DNA from: Nocardia sp. alder85J
Lineage (GTDB): Bacteria; Actinomycetota; Actinomycetes; Mycobacteriales; Mycobacteriaceae
Assembly (NCBI RefSeq): GCF_020176955.2
Contig: NZ_JAIUCZ020000011.1
Location: 124,001 to 188,000 of the forward strand
DNA length: 64,000 bases
Reading direction: 5' to 3'
A program made the position numbers and the translations under genes. Position 1 is the first letter of the stretch, and each line of letters opens with the position of its first letter. Below are positions 16,754-24,886 of this stretch, piece by piece. The notes under the pieces were generated by a model. The model saw nothing but the letters and a program-made list of their open reading frames with translations, made no database searches and was not told the DNA's origin.

Positions 16754-17764
16754 TCAGGGTGTGGCCAGTTCCGGCCAGGTGAGGACGGAGGCGCCCCAGG
16801 TGGCGCCGCCGCCGAAGGCGGTGAGCAGCACGCAGTCGCCGGGACGCAGTTCACCGCGTGCCCAGCCGTCCGCGAGCGCGAGCGGGATGGACGCGCCGGC
16901 GGTGTTGCCGACCCGGTCCAGGTGGACCACCGCCTTGTCGCGGTCGATACCCAGCTGGTCCGCGACCGCGTGCAGGATCCGGATGTTGGCCTGATGTCCG
17001 ACCAGACGGTCGACCTCCGCGATCGACCGGCCGGCGTCGCGCAGCACCGCGAGCGACGCGGCGGTCATCCGTTCGACCGCCTGCATGAAGACCGGCTTGC
17101 CCGCCATCCGGAAGTAGGCGTCGGCGGTGTCGGGCAGCACGCCCAGCGCGCGCTGTTCGGATCCGCCCGCCCGCACCGTGATCATGTCGGCGAGGGCGCC
17201 GTCGCTGCCCAGCTGCACCGGGCCGAGGGCGCCGGGTTCGTCCGGGGTGCCGGCCCGCAGCACCACCGCGCCCGCGCCGTCGCCGAAGACCGACATGGTG
17301 GTGCGGTCGTCCGGATCCAGGATGGTGGAGAAGGTGTCGGCCGCGATCAGCAGCAGCCGCTGCGCCCGGCCGCTCTCGATCATCGCCGCGGCGACCGCGA
17401 GCCCGTAGACGAAGCCGCTGCACACGGCGGCCAGGTCGAAGGCGGCGACGGTGTCCAGGCCCATTTTCGCCGCGACCGTGGGAGCCGTTGCCGGACAAGG
17501 ACGATCGGGGGTCGCGGTGGCGAGCAGCACCAGGTCGACCTCGGCCACTCCCGCCGATTTCAGCGCCAGGATCCCGGCCGCGGCGGCGAGATCGGAGGTC
17601 GCGGCGCCCGCGTCGGCGAACCGGCGTTCTCCGACGCCGGTGCGGGTGCGGATCCAGGCGTCGCTGGTGTCCAGGGTGCGCGCGAGATCGTCGTTGGTGA
17701 CGATCCGGTCGGGTACACAGCTGCCGATGCCGGCGAGCACCGCCGTGCGGCCCGCGCCGGTCAT
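16754..17764 (-). CDS. fabH: 3-oxoacyl-ACP synthase III (KAS III, FabH-like)
   Basis: The 336-residue protein has the full KAS III set: TSDAWIRTRTGVGERR near the N-terminus, active-site Cys in DLAAVCSGFVYGL, His in LVGHQANIRI, and Asn in GNTAGASIPLAL, ending with GGGATWGASVL. It starts chains by condensing an acyl-CoA with malonyl-ACP. The start overlaps the stop of the AfsA-like gene by four bases (ATGA), so both are made together. The primer is not predictable by eye. Confidence 0.93.
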   Translation of the reverse strand: MTGAGRTAVLAGIGSCVPDRIVTNDDLARTLDTSDAWIRTRTGVGERRFADAGAATSDLAAAAGILALKSAGVAEVDLVLLATATPDRPCPATAPTVAAKMGLDTVAAFDLAAVCSGFVYGLAVAAAMIESGRAQRLLLIAADTFSTILDPDDRTTMSVFGDGAGAVVLRAGTPDEPGALGPVQLGSDGALADMITVRAGGSEQRALGVLPDTADAYFRMAGKPVFMQAVERMTAASLAVLRDAGRSIAEVDRLVGHQANIRILHAVADQLGIDRDKAVVHLDRVGNTAGASIPLALADGWARGELRPGDCVLLTAFGGGATWGASVLTWPELATP

Positions 17765-18750
17765 CGGCGCTGATCCTGCCGTGCGGCCGCGGCGACGCCG
17801 TCGGCGAGGACGAAGCGGAACTCGGCCGCGGTGCGGCCGGACTGCACGCAGCGGATGCCGATTTCCCTTGCTTCCCTCAGCTTCTCGTGTGAGTCCGGCG
17901 CCTCGGTCGTGGTCAGCAGGAACGGTTCGTCCAGTTCGACGAAGCGGCGGAACACGCCGTCGAACGCCTGGACCTCCGGCGCTCCGGTCACCGCGACCGC
18001 CAGTTGCCCGGCCGCCTCGGTCACCCCGAAGCCCGGCAGGTGGTCCAGCGGATGATCGAATATCACCGGATGATCCACCGGCACAACGACGGTGGCGCAC
18101 ATGCTCCCGTCCTGTCCGGGAAACATGTTCTCCAGCAACACGTTACGTGGATCGGATCGGCCGGTCCGTTCGGCGGGCACGGTACTGCGCGCGGGTAGTG
18201 GCACATCGGCCGACGACGGCGGCGGGCTGCTGCGCGAGAACCGCCGGATCGCCTCGTAGCTGGCCGAACTCAGATACGTGACCGTCATGGTGACGACGCC
18301 GACCGGCCCGGCGGGGGTCCGCAACGTCATGGTGTAGGTGTGGGTGTGCGCGGTGCCGCGGGTGCGGACCAGCGCCGATTCGATCTCCACCCGCAGTTCC
18401 GTGGGAGCCCGGTCCGAGTGGTCCGGGAGCGGGATCAGTCGCAGGTGCCAGCGGTCCAGCACGAATCGCGTGTCCAGCGGCAATCCGAGACCGATGTGTG
18501 CACAACAGGTTTCGGCCTGGCGCGCGCACTCCAGCAGCAGCATCGGGTCCGGCCCGGACCCGGCGTGATCGGTGAAGTAGAAGTGCCGCCGCGGCAACTG
18601 GCAACAGGCGACGAAGGTGCCGGGCCCGGTCCGGGCGATATCGGTCAGGAAAACTTCGGAGATCGCCGACCGGTGCACCCATCGGCGATCGACGGCCCGG
18701 GCCGAGATCCGGTCCAGCGTGGCGGGCGGCAGGGGAAGTGTCGTCTGCAC
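17761..18750 (-). CDS. AfsA/ScbA-family A-factor biosynthesis hotdog protein
   Basis: The 329-residue protein has two AfsA-type hotdog repeats. The first (about residues 25-165) starts VHRSAISEVFLTD and contains FYFTDHAGSGPDPMLLLECARQAE. The second (about 205-300) starts DPRNVLLENM and contains HPVIFDHPLDHLPGFGVTEAAGQLA, matching the AfsA pattern of DHPxDHxPG followed by an EAxxQ helix. AfsA condenses a beta-ketoacyl-ACP with dihydroxyacetone phosphate to start gamma-butyrolactone signal synthesis; hotdog relatives can also be dehydratases or thioesterases. AGGAGG 9 bases upstream fixes GTG 18750. It heads an eight-gene operon containing the enzymes that would make its acyl substrate. Confidence 0.85.
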   Translation of the reverse strand: MQTTLPLPPATLDRISARAVDRRWVHRSAISEVFLTDIARTGPGTFVACCQLPRRHFYFTDHAGSGPDPMLLLECARQAETCCAHIGLGLPLDTRFVLDRWHLRLIPLPDHSDRAPTELRVEIESALVRTRGTAHTHTYTMTLRTPAGPVGVVTMTVTYLSSASYEAIRRFSRSSPPPSSADVPLPARSTVPAERTGRSDPRNVLLENMFPGQDGSMCATVVVPVDHPVIFDHPLDHLPGFGVTEAAGQLAVAVTGAPEVQAFDGVFRRFVELDEPFLLTTTEAPDSHEKLREAREIGIRCVQSGRTAAEFRFVLADGVAAAARQDQRR

Positions 18751-18822
18751 CGTCGGGTACCTCCTGATCGTCGGTGCGGTCGCGGAAAATGGCGACTGCC
18801 TTCGAGATTCGCGGTTCCGGGC

Positions 18823-18916
18823 GCGGACAACCAGACCCGGCGGTGCCTGGTACCGCGAGGGCACCTCGGCAGGGTGGCCTTGCCGGAACCATGCTCGAGC
18901 GGGTCTGGTTGCCCGC
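18823..18916. promoter_or_regulatory. 17-bp inverted element shared by the two divergent cluster promoters
   Basis: CGGGTCTGGTTGCCCGC at 18900-18916 recurs on the other strand at 18823-18839 with one change (T for C at position 12). Each copy lies 70-80 bases upstream of its own gene: 72 bases from the AfsA-like GTG at 18750 and 77 bases from ATG 18994, in the same orientation relative to each gene. This symmetry suggests a common activator or repressor site. A second, shorter pair, GGTTCCGG (18813-18820) and CCGGAACC (18883-18890), lies nearby. No cluster-specific TetR-type receptor gene is seen. Confidence 0.6.
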
Positions 18917-18993
18917 ACCGCGGTTGGCGCACAGTCGTTTTCGGAGGGCCGATCGAATCCGGTCATCCGATCTTCCGACCGGGAGGGCCGCCC

Positions 18994-20274
18994 ATGAGCG
19001 CAGCAGTCGCACAGTTCGGCATCCGTGCCGCGGTGACCTGGCTACCCACCGAGACCGAGAAGGCCGCCACGCAGGTCGCCGCCGGCCTGCTCGCACCGGA
19101 CGAACTCGACGACACCGGCTACGAGGAGTTGCCGGTGAGCGCCGAGGCCGCACCGGAACTGGCGGTGCGCGCCGCGACCGCCGCCCTGCGGTCCGCCGGC
19201 GTCGCCGGCGCGGACGTGGGTCTGCTGATCCACGCCTGGACCCACCATCAGGGCCACGACTTCTGGGCCCCGGCGAGTTTCGTCGCGGCCGGGGCCGGCG
19301 CCCGGCACGCCCTCGCGATCGGCGTGCAGCAGATGTGCAACGGCGGCGGCGTCGCCCTGGAGCTGGCGACCGATCATCTGCGCGGCGCCGGCCGCGCCGA
19401 CGTGGCGGTGATCACCACCGCGGATCGGTTCTGCCCGCCCGGATTCGACCGCTGGCACGGCGATTACGGGCTCTGGTACGGCGACGGCGCGACCGCGATG
19501 GTGCTGCACCGGCGGCCCGATCCGGGCGACGATCTGCATCTGCTGGCGGTGGCGACGGCCACCGACTGCGAGGCGGAGACCATGCACCGCGGCGACGATC
19601 CGTTCAGCCCCGCGGCGCGGACCCATTCACCGGCCGTCGACGTCCGCCGGACGAAGCGGGCCTACCTGGCCCGGTACGGCCGTGAGCATTTCGCCGGTGT
19701 CGTCGCGGACCGGCTGCCGTCGCTGATGCGCACCGCGCTGGCCGCGGCGGAGCTGGAACCGGACGATCCGCGCATCGCCGGGGTGCTGCTGCCCCGCATC
19801 GGCCGCAAGGCGCTCGCCGCCTCCTATCGACCGGCGATCGAATCGGTCACCGGCGCACCGATGTTCGATCCGGGCGCGCGCACCGGCCATCTCGGCGCGG
19901 GTGACCTGCTGGCCAATGTCGCCGCGCTGCGCACCGAATTCGGCCTGCCCCCGGGCCGAGTCGCCGTCGTGATCTCCGCGGGCGGCGGATTCAGCTGGAC
20001 CGTCGCCATAGTCGCCCGGCCCACCGCCGTGAGCGGCGCCGGATCCACCGCCGTGAGCGGCGCCGAATACACCGCCGTGAGCGGCCTCGAATCCGCTACT
20101 GCGAGCGGTCCCGAACCTGCCGCTACGAGCGGCGCCGAATCCACTGCCGTGAGCGGCCTCGAACCTGCTGCCGTGGGCGGCCTCGAATCCGCTACTGCGA
20201 GCGGTCCCGAACCTGCCGCTGCGAGCGGCGCAGAATACACCGCCGCGCGCGGCACCGGAAAGGATGTGCACTGA
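18994..20274 (+). CDS. KAS III-like acyltransferase with repetitive C-terminal tail
   Basis: The first 340 or so residues of this 426-residue protein are a KAS III-type thiolase fold with a likely nucleophile Cys in GVQQMCNGGGVALEL. The FabH HQAN motif is replaced by LLPRIGRKAL and GNTxxxS by TGHLGAGD. That pattern is seen in KAS III-like acyltransferases such as CerJ, which move acyl groups to O- or N-nucleophiles rather than extend chains (family inference). The last 80 residues are ten copies of an 8-residue unit (TAVSGAES-like), low in complexity and probably disordered. GGGAGGG supports ATG 18994. The FAD monooxygenase starts 2 bases after the stop. Confidence 0.8.
   Translation: MSAAVAQFGIRAAVTWLPTETEKAATQVAAGLLAPDELDDTGYEELPVSAEAAPELAVRAATAALRSAGVAGADVGLLIHAWTHHQGHDFWAPASFVAAGAGARHALAIGVQQMCNGGGVALELATDHLRGAGRADVAVITTADRFCPPGFDRWHGDYGLWYGDGATAMVLHRRPDPGDDLHLLAVATATDCEAETMHRGDDPFSPAARTHSPAVDVRRTKRAYLARYGREHFAGVVADRLPSLMRTALAAAELEPDDPRIAGVLLPRIGRKALAASYRPAIESVTGAPMFDPGARTGHLGAGDLLANVAALRTEFGLPPGRVAVVISAGGGFSWTVAIVARPTAVSGAGSTAVSGAEYTAVSGLESATASGPEPAATSGAESTAVSGLEPAAVGGLESATASGPEPAAASGAEYTAARGTGKDVH
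20023..20262 (+). repeat. Ten tandem 24-bp coding repeats
   Basis: Ten units of 24 bp encode an 8-residue consensus TAVSGAES with variants (LES, PEP, EY). Some units recur in the same order about 96 bp apart, suggesting expansion of a multi-unit block. They form the tail of the KAS III-like protein and are prone to length change. Confidence 0.85.
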
Positions 20275-20276
20275 CT

Positions 20277-21866
20277 ATGGGCACCGAGCACGCTTCGACA
20301 CCGGAGGTGCTGGTCGTCGGCGCCGGGCCGGTCGGCATGGTGATCGCCTGCGACCTGCTGCAACAAGGATTCTCGGTGCGGATCATCGACACCTCGCCGA
20401 GTTCGACGCTGCACTCCCGGGCCGTCATCACCTGGCCCCGCAGTCTGGAACTGTTGCGCCGCATCGGCGTCGCGGACGAACTCGCCGAGACCGGCGCGCA
20501 CCTCGACGCGGTCTCCTACTATTCCGGTCGGCGGCGGCTGGGCGCGATCGACATCAGCCGGCTGACCGAGACGCCCTACCCGTTCGCGTTGTGCGCCCCG
20601 CAGAGCCGCACCGAGGATGTGATCCGCCGCCGGCTGAAGGAACTCGGCGGGCACATCGAATACGAGGTGACGCTGACCGGCCTGGACAACAGCGGTGACC
20701 GGCCGGTCGCCGAACTCACCGGCGCCGGCGGCGGCCGGGAGACGGTGCGACCGGACTGGCTGATCGGCGCGGACGGGTCGCACAGCGCCGTCCGCGCGGC
20801 GCTCGGCATCGAATTCCGCGGCACCGGCCAGGACATCCTGTTCGCGATCTGCGATGCCCCGCTGACCGGCGAACTGCCGCCGCACGAGATGCTCTACTGC
20901 TACAGCAACGGCGGTGCGATGGGGCTCGCGCCGTTCGGCGACGGAGGTTATCGGGTGGCCTGCGCGGTCCCGGTCTGGAACGACGACGACGCGCCGCCGT
21001 GGGAACTGTTCCGGGACAACCTCGATCGCATCGTCCCGTTCCGTACCGAGCTCGGCGAGTTGCGCTGGACCACGGTGTTCCGGGCCCGCCGCCGCACCGC
21101 GGCCCGATTCCGTTCCGGGCGTTGCTTTCTGGTCGGGGACGCGGCCCACATCTTCAGCGCCGCCGGCTCGCAGGGCATGAACACCGGAATCCAGGACGCG
21201 ATCAATCTGGGCTGGAAACTGGCCGGGGTGCGCAACGGCACCCTGCACGAAGGCGTCTTGGACACCTACGATCCGGAGCGCCGGCATTCGGCCGAGCGGA
21301 TCTCCCTGGTCACCGCGAAGCAGACCAGTTGGGGCCTGCTGCACAAGCCCGCGCAGGTCGCGATCCGGGACACCCTGGTCCTCGGCGCGCAGCGCACCGG
21401 CGCTCTGCAACGGCTGGTCGCGCCGCTGATGAGCCAGCTGACCGTCGACTACGCCGATAACCGCGAACACGCGCGCGCCGATATCCGCTGGCGCAGCGCA
21501 CCGGTGCGGGCGGGGCTGCGGCTGACCGCCTTCCCGGGCGAGCCGGCCGAGGACGGCTGGCCGACCGTCGCGGCCGATCGGCTCACCCTGCTGCTGTGGG
21601 CGGGCCGGGCCCGCGATGCCGAATGGCAGCGGTTCGTCGCCGCCACCCGCGCTGCGGCGCCGGACACCCTGCACCTGGTCGACGCGTCCGGCTGGCGGGC
21701 GCTGGCCCCGGCGCTGGGCCGGGTCCGGACCGCGCTGCTGGTGCGGCCGGACGGCCATATCGCGGCGGTGCAGCGCGCACCGCGCATCGATCTCGGCGGG
21801 CTCATCGACGCGGCCGCCCTGCTACCGGACCGTGGTGACGCGGTGCGCGCCGGCACGGCGGCCTGA
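20277..21866 (+). CDS. FAD-dependent aromatic-type monooxygenase
   Basis: The 529-residue flavoprotein has VVGAGPVGMVIACDL (FAD dinucleotide fold), the DG motif in IGADGSHSAVRAALG, and the GD motif in FLVGDAAHIFSAAGSQGMNTGIQDAINLGWKL. The C-terminus is the thioredoxin-like domain of the PheA/TfdB group. Such enzymes hydroxylate or rearrange aromatic and polyketide substrates with NAD(P)H and O2, and are frequent tailoring enzymes. It starts 2 bases after the KAS III-like gene. The actual substrate is unknown. Confidence 0.9.
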   Translation: MGTEHASTPEVLVVGAGPVGMVIACDLLQQGFSVRIIDTSPSSTLHSRAVITWPRSLELLRRIGVADELAETGAHLDAVSYYSGRRRLGAIDISRLTETPYPFALCAPQSRTEDVIRRRLKELGGHIEYEVTLTGLDNSGDRPVAELTGAGGGRETVRPDWLIGADGSHSAVRAALGIEFRGTGQDILFAICDAPLTGELPPHEMLYCYSNGGAMGLAPFGDGGYRVACAVPVWNDDDAPPWELFRDNLDRIVPFRTELGELRWTTVFRARRRTAARFRSGRCFLVGDAAHIFSAAGSQGMNTGIQDAINLGWKLAGVRNGTLHEGVLDTYDPERRHSAERISLVTAKQTSWGLLHKPAQVAIRDTLVLGAQRTGALQRLVAPLMSQLTVDYADNREHARADIRWRSAPVRAGLRLTAFPGEPAEDGWPTVAADRLTLLLWAGRARDAEWQRFVAATRAAAPDTLHLVDASGWRALAPALGRVRTALLVRPDGHIAAVQRAPRIDLGGLIDAAALLPDRGDAVRAGTAA

Positions 21867-21888
21867 GATGTCAGCGGAGGAGACACCT

Positions 21889-22731
21889 GTGGAAACCGAA
21901 TACGCCACCCCCGAGACCGCGCCGACCGGCCGCCGCTTCGCCGGCAAGGCGGCGCTGATCACCGGCGGTGACCGTGGCACCGGACAGGCCCAGGCCGTCC
22001 GCCTGGCCGCCGAGGGCGCCGATGTCGCCGTCGTCGTGTTGTCCGGTGCGGCCGAGGAGACGGTGCGCCTGGTCAAACCGTTCGGCGGCCGGATCTCCGT
22101 GCACAATGCCGATGTCCGCGATCTGGCCGCGACCCAGCGGGCGGTCGACGCCGCGGTCGCCGAGCTGGGCCGGCTGGACGTGCTGTGCGCGACCGCGGGC
22201 GTCAACGGCGGCAACGCGCCGCTGTGGGAACTGGATCCGGCGGTGTTCCGGAACATCATGGAGACCAACATCTTCGGGACCTGGCATGTGCTGCGGGCCG
22301 CGGTCCCGCACCTGCTGCGGCAGGGACCCGGCGGCGCGGTGGTCGTGATGGGATCCACCACCGAGGCGCGCGGCGTGGCCACGGCCGCGCACTACGCCGC
22401 CAGCAAACACGGTGTACTCGGGCTGATGCGTTCGCTGGCCGCCGAACTCGGCCCGCGCGGGATCCGGGTCAACGGGATCGTGCCCACCAATATCGACACC
22501 GTCATGTTCCACAATCCGGAGACCTACGCGCTGCTGCTGCCCGGGGTCGAGAATCCCGATCGGGAGCAGGTGGCCGCCGCGGCGGCGGGCTGGCACGAAC
22601 TGCCGGTCGGCTGGGTCGGCGGCGCCGATATCGCCGCGGCCACCGCCTATCTGGCCTCCGACGAGGCCCGGTACGTCACCGGCAGTTCGCTGCGGGTGGA
22701 TGCCGGGCTGCTGAACAAGTGGCCCGGATGA
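21889..22731 (+). CDS. SDR-family oxidoreductase
   Basis: The roughly 280-residue SDR has TGGDRGTGQAQA (TGxxxGxG), a CATAGVNG motif in place of NNAG, Ser in VMGSTTEARG, YAASK (Tyr, Lys), and a VNGIVPTNIDTVM loop. The insert LLPGVENPDREQ and the end GSSLRVDAGLLNKWPG are typical of mycofactocin-type and carveol-like dehydrogenases, so a mycofactocin-coupled alcohol oxidation is a possible alternative. GGAGGA at 21876-21881 lies 7 bases before GTG 21889; ATG 21868, one base after the monooxygenase stop, is the other candidate start. Confidence 0.85.
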   Translation: METEYATPETAPTGRRFAGKAALITGGDRGTGQAQAVRLAAEGADVAVVVLSGAAEETVRLVKPFGGRISVHNADVRDLAATQRAVDAAVAELGRLDVLCATAGVNGGNAPLWELDPAVFRNIMETNIFGTWHVLRAAVPHLLRQGPGGAVVVMGSTTEARGVATAAHYAASKHGVLGLMRSLAAELGPRGIRVNGIVPTNIDTVMFHNPETYALLLPGVENPDREQVAAAAAGWHELPVGWVGGADIAAATAYLASDEARYVTGSSLRVDAGLLNKWPG

Positions 22732-24179
22732 GCGGGACCCGGCCGGTGACGAGAGGGGTTGCGGTGTCCCAGAATTCGACGGCGGGTTCGGTGCCGGGCC
22801 GGGTCCGTCCCGGGCTGACGCTGGTGGTGGTGTGCATCGGCTTCGCGATGGTCATCGTCGACACCACGATCGTGAACGTGGCGCTGCCCGCGATCCGGGC
22901 CGACCTGCATTCCGGCCTGGCGATGCTGCAATGGGTGGTCGACGGCTACGTGCTGGTGCTGGCCGGGCTGCTGCTGTCCGGCGGGGTGCTGGTCGATCGG
23001 CTGGGCAGCGTGCGGATGTTCCGGTTCGGCGTCGCGGGATTCACGGTGGCGTCGGTGCTGTGCGCGATCGCGCCGGACGGGGCGGCGCTGGTGGCGGCCC
23101 GGCTGTTGCAGGGTGTCGCGGCGGCGCTGCTGATGCCCGCCGCGATGGCGCTGCTCTCGCAGGCGTATCCGGATCCGGTCGCGAAGGCGAAGGCGGTGGC
23201 GCTGTTCACCACGGTGGCGGGCAGTCCGCAGGCCTTCGGGCCGGTACTGGGCGGTGTGCTGGTGTCGGCGGTGGGCTGGCGCAGCATCTTCGTCCTGAAC
23301 GTGCCGATCGGGATCGTCACGCTGGTCCTGGCCGCCCGGGGCGGATTGCCCGTGCAGGCGCCGGATCGGTCGAAACGAGCGGATCTGCCGGGGCAGGCGC
23401 TGGCGATCGTGCTGCTGATCTGTGCGACCGGCGCGCTGATCGAGGGCGGTGCGCAGGGCTGGTCGGCGCCGCTGCCGATCGCGGCCGCGCTGGTGGCGGT
23501 GGTCGCCGCCGTCGCCTTCGTGCTCCGGGAGCGCCGCGCCGCGGCGCCGATGCTGCCCGCGAGACTCGTTGCGGCGCCCGGCCTTTCGGCGTTCGTGACG
23601 ATCGGACTGCTGTTGTTCACCGGCTACTACGGCCTGGTGTTCGCGCTGAGCCTGTACATGCAGCAGGTGCAGCATCTGGGCGCGCTGCGGACCGGCGTGC
23701 AGTTCCTGCCGTCGGCGCTGCCGATCTTCCTGTTGCCGGTGCTGGCGGGACCGCTGGTGGTGCGGTGGGGCGCCCGGCGGGTGGCCGGGGCCGGGCTGCT
23801 GCTCGGTGCGGTCGGCGCGGTGGCGCTGTTCGCGGTGCACGACGGGAGCGGGCCGGTGACCCTGTCGGTGGCGCTGTTCCTGCTCGGGTCCGGGGTGGGA
23901 CTGACGGTGGGGCCGCAGATCGCACTGGTCGTCGGCGCCGCGCCGGCGGATCAGTCGGGGATCGCGAGCGGACTGCTCAATGCCGGTCGGCAGACCGGCA
24001 GCGTGCTGGGGGTCGCGATCCTCGGCGGCCTGGCAGGCGGTGTCGATCGGGTGGCGGGGCTGCACACCGCCGCGGTGGTCGCCGCGCTGCTGCTGGCCGC
24101 CGCCGCCGCGCTGACCGTGCCGCGGCATCGCGCCGCCCCGGCCGCCGCCGTGCCACAGCGGATCGAGCCGCGGTCGTGA
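22728..24179 (+). CDS. MFS exporter, DHA2 (EmrB/QacA) type
   Basis: The 483-residue membrane protein has DHA2-family motifs: VDTTIVNVALPAI in TM1, LQWVVDGYVLVLAGLLLSGG, and the LLQGVAAALLMPAAMALL motif C region. About 14 hydrophobic segments are present. It probably exports the cluster product or confers resistance to it. ATG 22728 overlaps the SDR stop (ATGA); an in-frame GTG at 22764 after GAGAGGGG is an alternative. It is the only transporter of the cluster. Confidence 0.9.
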   Translation: MSGTRPVTRGVAVSQNSTAGSVPGRVRPGLTLVVVCIGFAMVIVDTTIVNVALPAIRADLHSGLAMLQWVVDGYVLVLAGLLLSGGVLVDRLGSVRMFRFGVAGFTVASVLCAIAPDGAALVAARLLQGVAAALLMPAAMALLSQAYPDPVAKAKAVALFTTVAGSPQAFGPVLGGVLVSAVGWRSIFVLNVPIGIVTLVLAARGGLPVQAPDRSKRADLPGQALAIVLLICATGALIEGGAQGWSAPLPIAAALVAVVAAVAFVLRERRAAAPMLPARLVAAPGLSAFVTIGLLLFTGYYGLVFALSLYMQQVQHLGALRTGVQFLPSALPIFLLPVLAGPLVVRWGARRVAGAGLLLGAVGAVALFAVHDGSGPVTLSVALFLLGSGVGLTVGPQIALVVGAAPADQSGIASGLLNAGRQTGSVLGVAILGGLAGGVDRVAGLHTAAVVAALLLAAAAALTVPRHRAAPAAAVPQRIEPRS

Positions 24180-24886
24180 CCGGCGGGATGGCGTTCTTCG
24201 ACGTCGACGAGACGCTGATCACGGTGAAGAGCATGTTCCGCTTCCTGGCGTACTACTTCGACGTGGTCGGCCGGCCCGGCGCGGACTACGAGGCCGCCGC
24301 GGCCGAACTGCGGGAGATGGCCGCCGCGGGCGTGCCCCGGGCCGAGGGCAACGCGCACTACTATCGGTCGTTCACCGGATATCCGGTCGCCGCGGTCGCG
24401 GCCGCGGGACAGGATTGGTTCGACGCCGAACTGCGGCTCGGCGGACTGTTGCACCCGCCGGTCGAGCGGGCGCTGGCCCGGCATCGGGCGCGGGGGGACA
24501 CCACCGTCCTGGTGTCCGGGTCGTTCTCGGCGTGCCTGGAACCGATCCGGGCGCACGTCGGCGCGGATGTCGCGGTCGGTACCGTGCCCGCGGTCGCGGC
24601 CGGGCACTACACCGGCGGGGTGGACAGTGTCGTCATCGGTCCGGGGAAGGCCGAGGTCGCGCGGCGGATGATGCGCGCACAGCGCGTCCCACCCGCCGCG
24701 TGCAGCGCCTACGGCGACCATTCCTCCGATCTGGATCTGCTGGAATCGGTACGTCGCCCGGTCATCGTCGGAGACGATCCGGTATTGAATTCGGCAGGGC
24801 GGGATCGAGGCTGGGAGAAATTGCCCGGATCGGATCCGTCGGCACGCCCTCCGCTACCTCGCCGGAATCCGGCAGCATCACCGTGA
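24176..24886 (+). CDS. HAD-IB family phosphatase
   Basis: The 236-residue protein begins AFFDVDETLITVKSMFRFL (HAD motif I, DxDxT/S variant DVDET), has VSGSF (motif II) and YGDHSSDLDLLE (motif IV), and a SerB-like helical cap. HAD-IB enzymes dephosphorylate small phosphoesters. In this cluster it could remove the phosphate of an AfsA-type phosphorylated intermediate (inference). GTG 24176 overlaps the MFS stop; ATG 24188 is an alternative. The last 40 residues after RRPVIVGDDPVLNSAGRDRGW look non-family, and the final 125 bases overlap the convergent regulator. Confidence 0.8.
   Translation: MTGGMAFFDVDETLITVKSMFRFLAYYFDVVGRPGADYEAAAAELREMAAAGVPRAEGNAHYYRSFTGYPVAAVAAAGQDWFDAELRLGGLLHPPVERALARHRARGDTTVLVSGSFSACLEPIRAHVGADVAVGTVPAVAAGHYTGGVDSVVIGPGKAEVARRMMRAQRVPPAACSAYGDHSSDLDLLESVRRPVIVGDDPVLNSAGRDRGWEKLPGSDPSARPPLPRRNPAASP

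Noticed and set aside
17761..18966. Longer start for the AfsA-like gene at 18966
   Set aside because: That extension would cover the divergent promoter region; GTG 18750 has an ideal AGGAGG site and matches the family start.
22647..24128. Large minus-strand open frame opposite the MFS gene
   Set aside because: Its Gln/Arg/His-rich translation is the typical shadow of a high-GC gene on the other strand.
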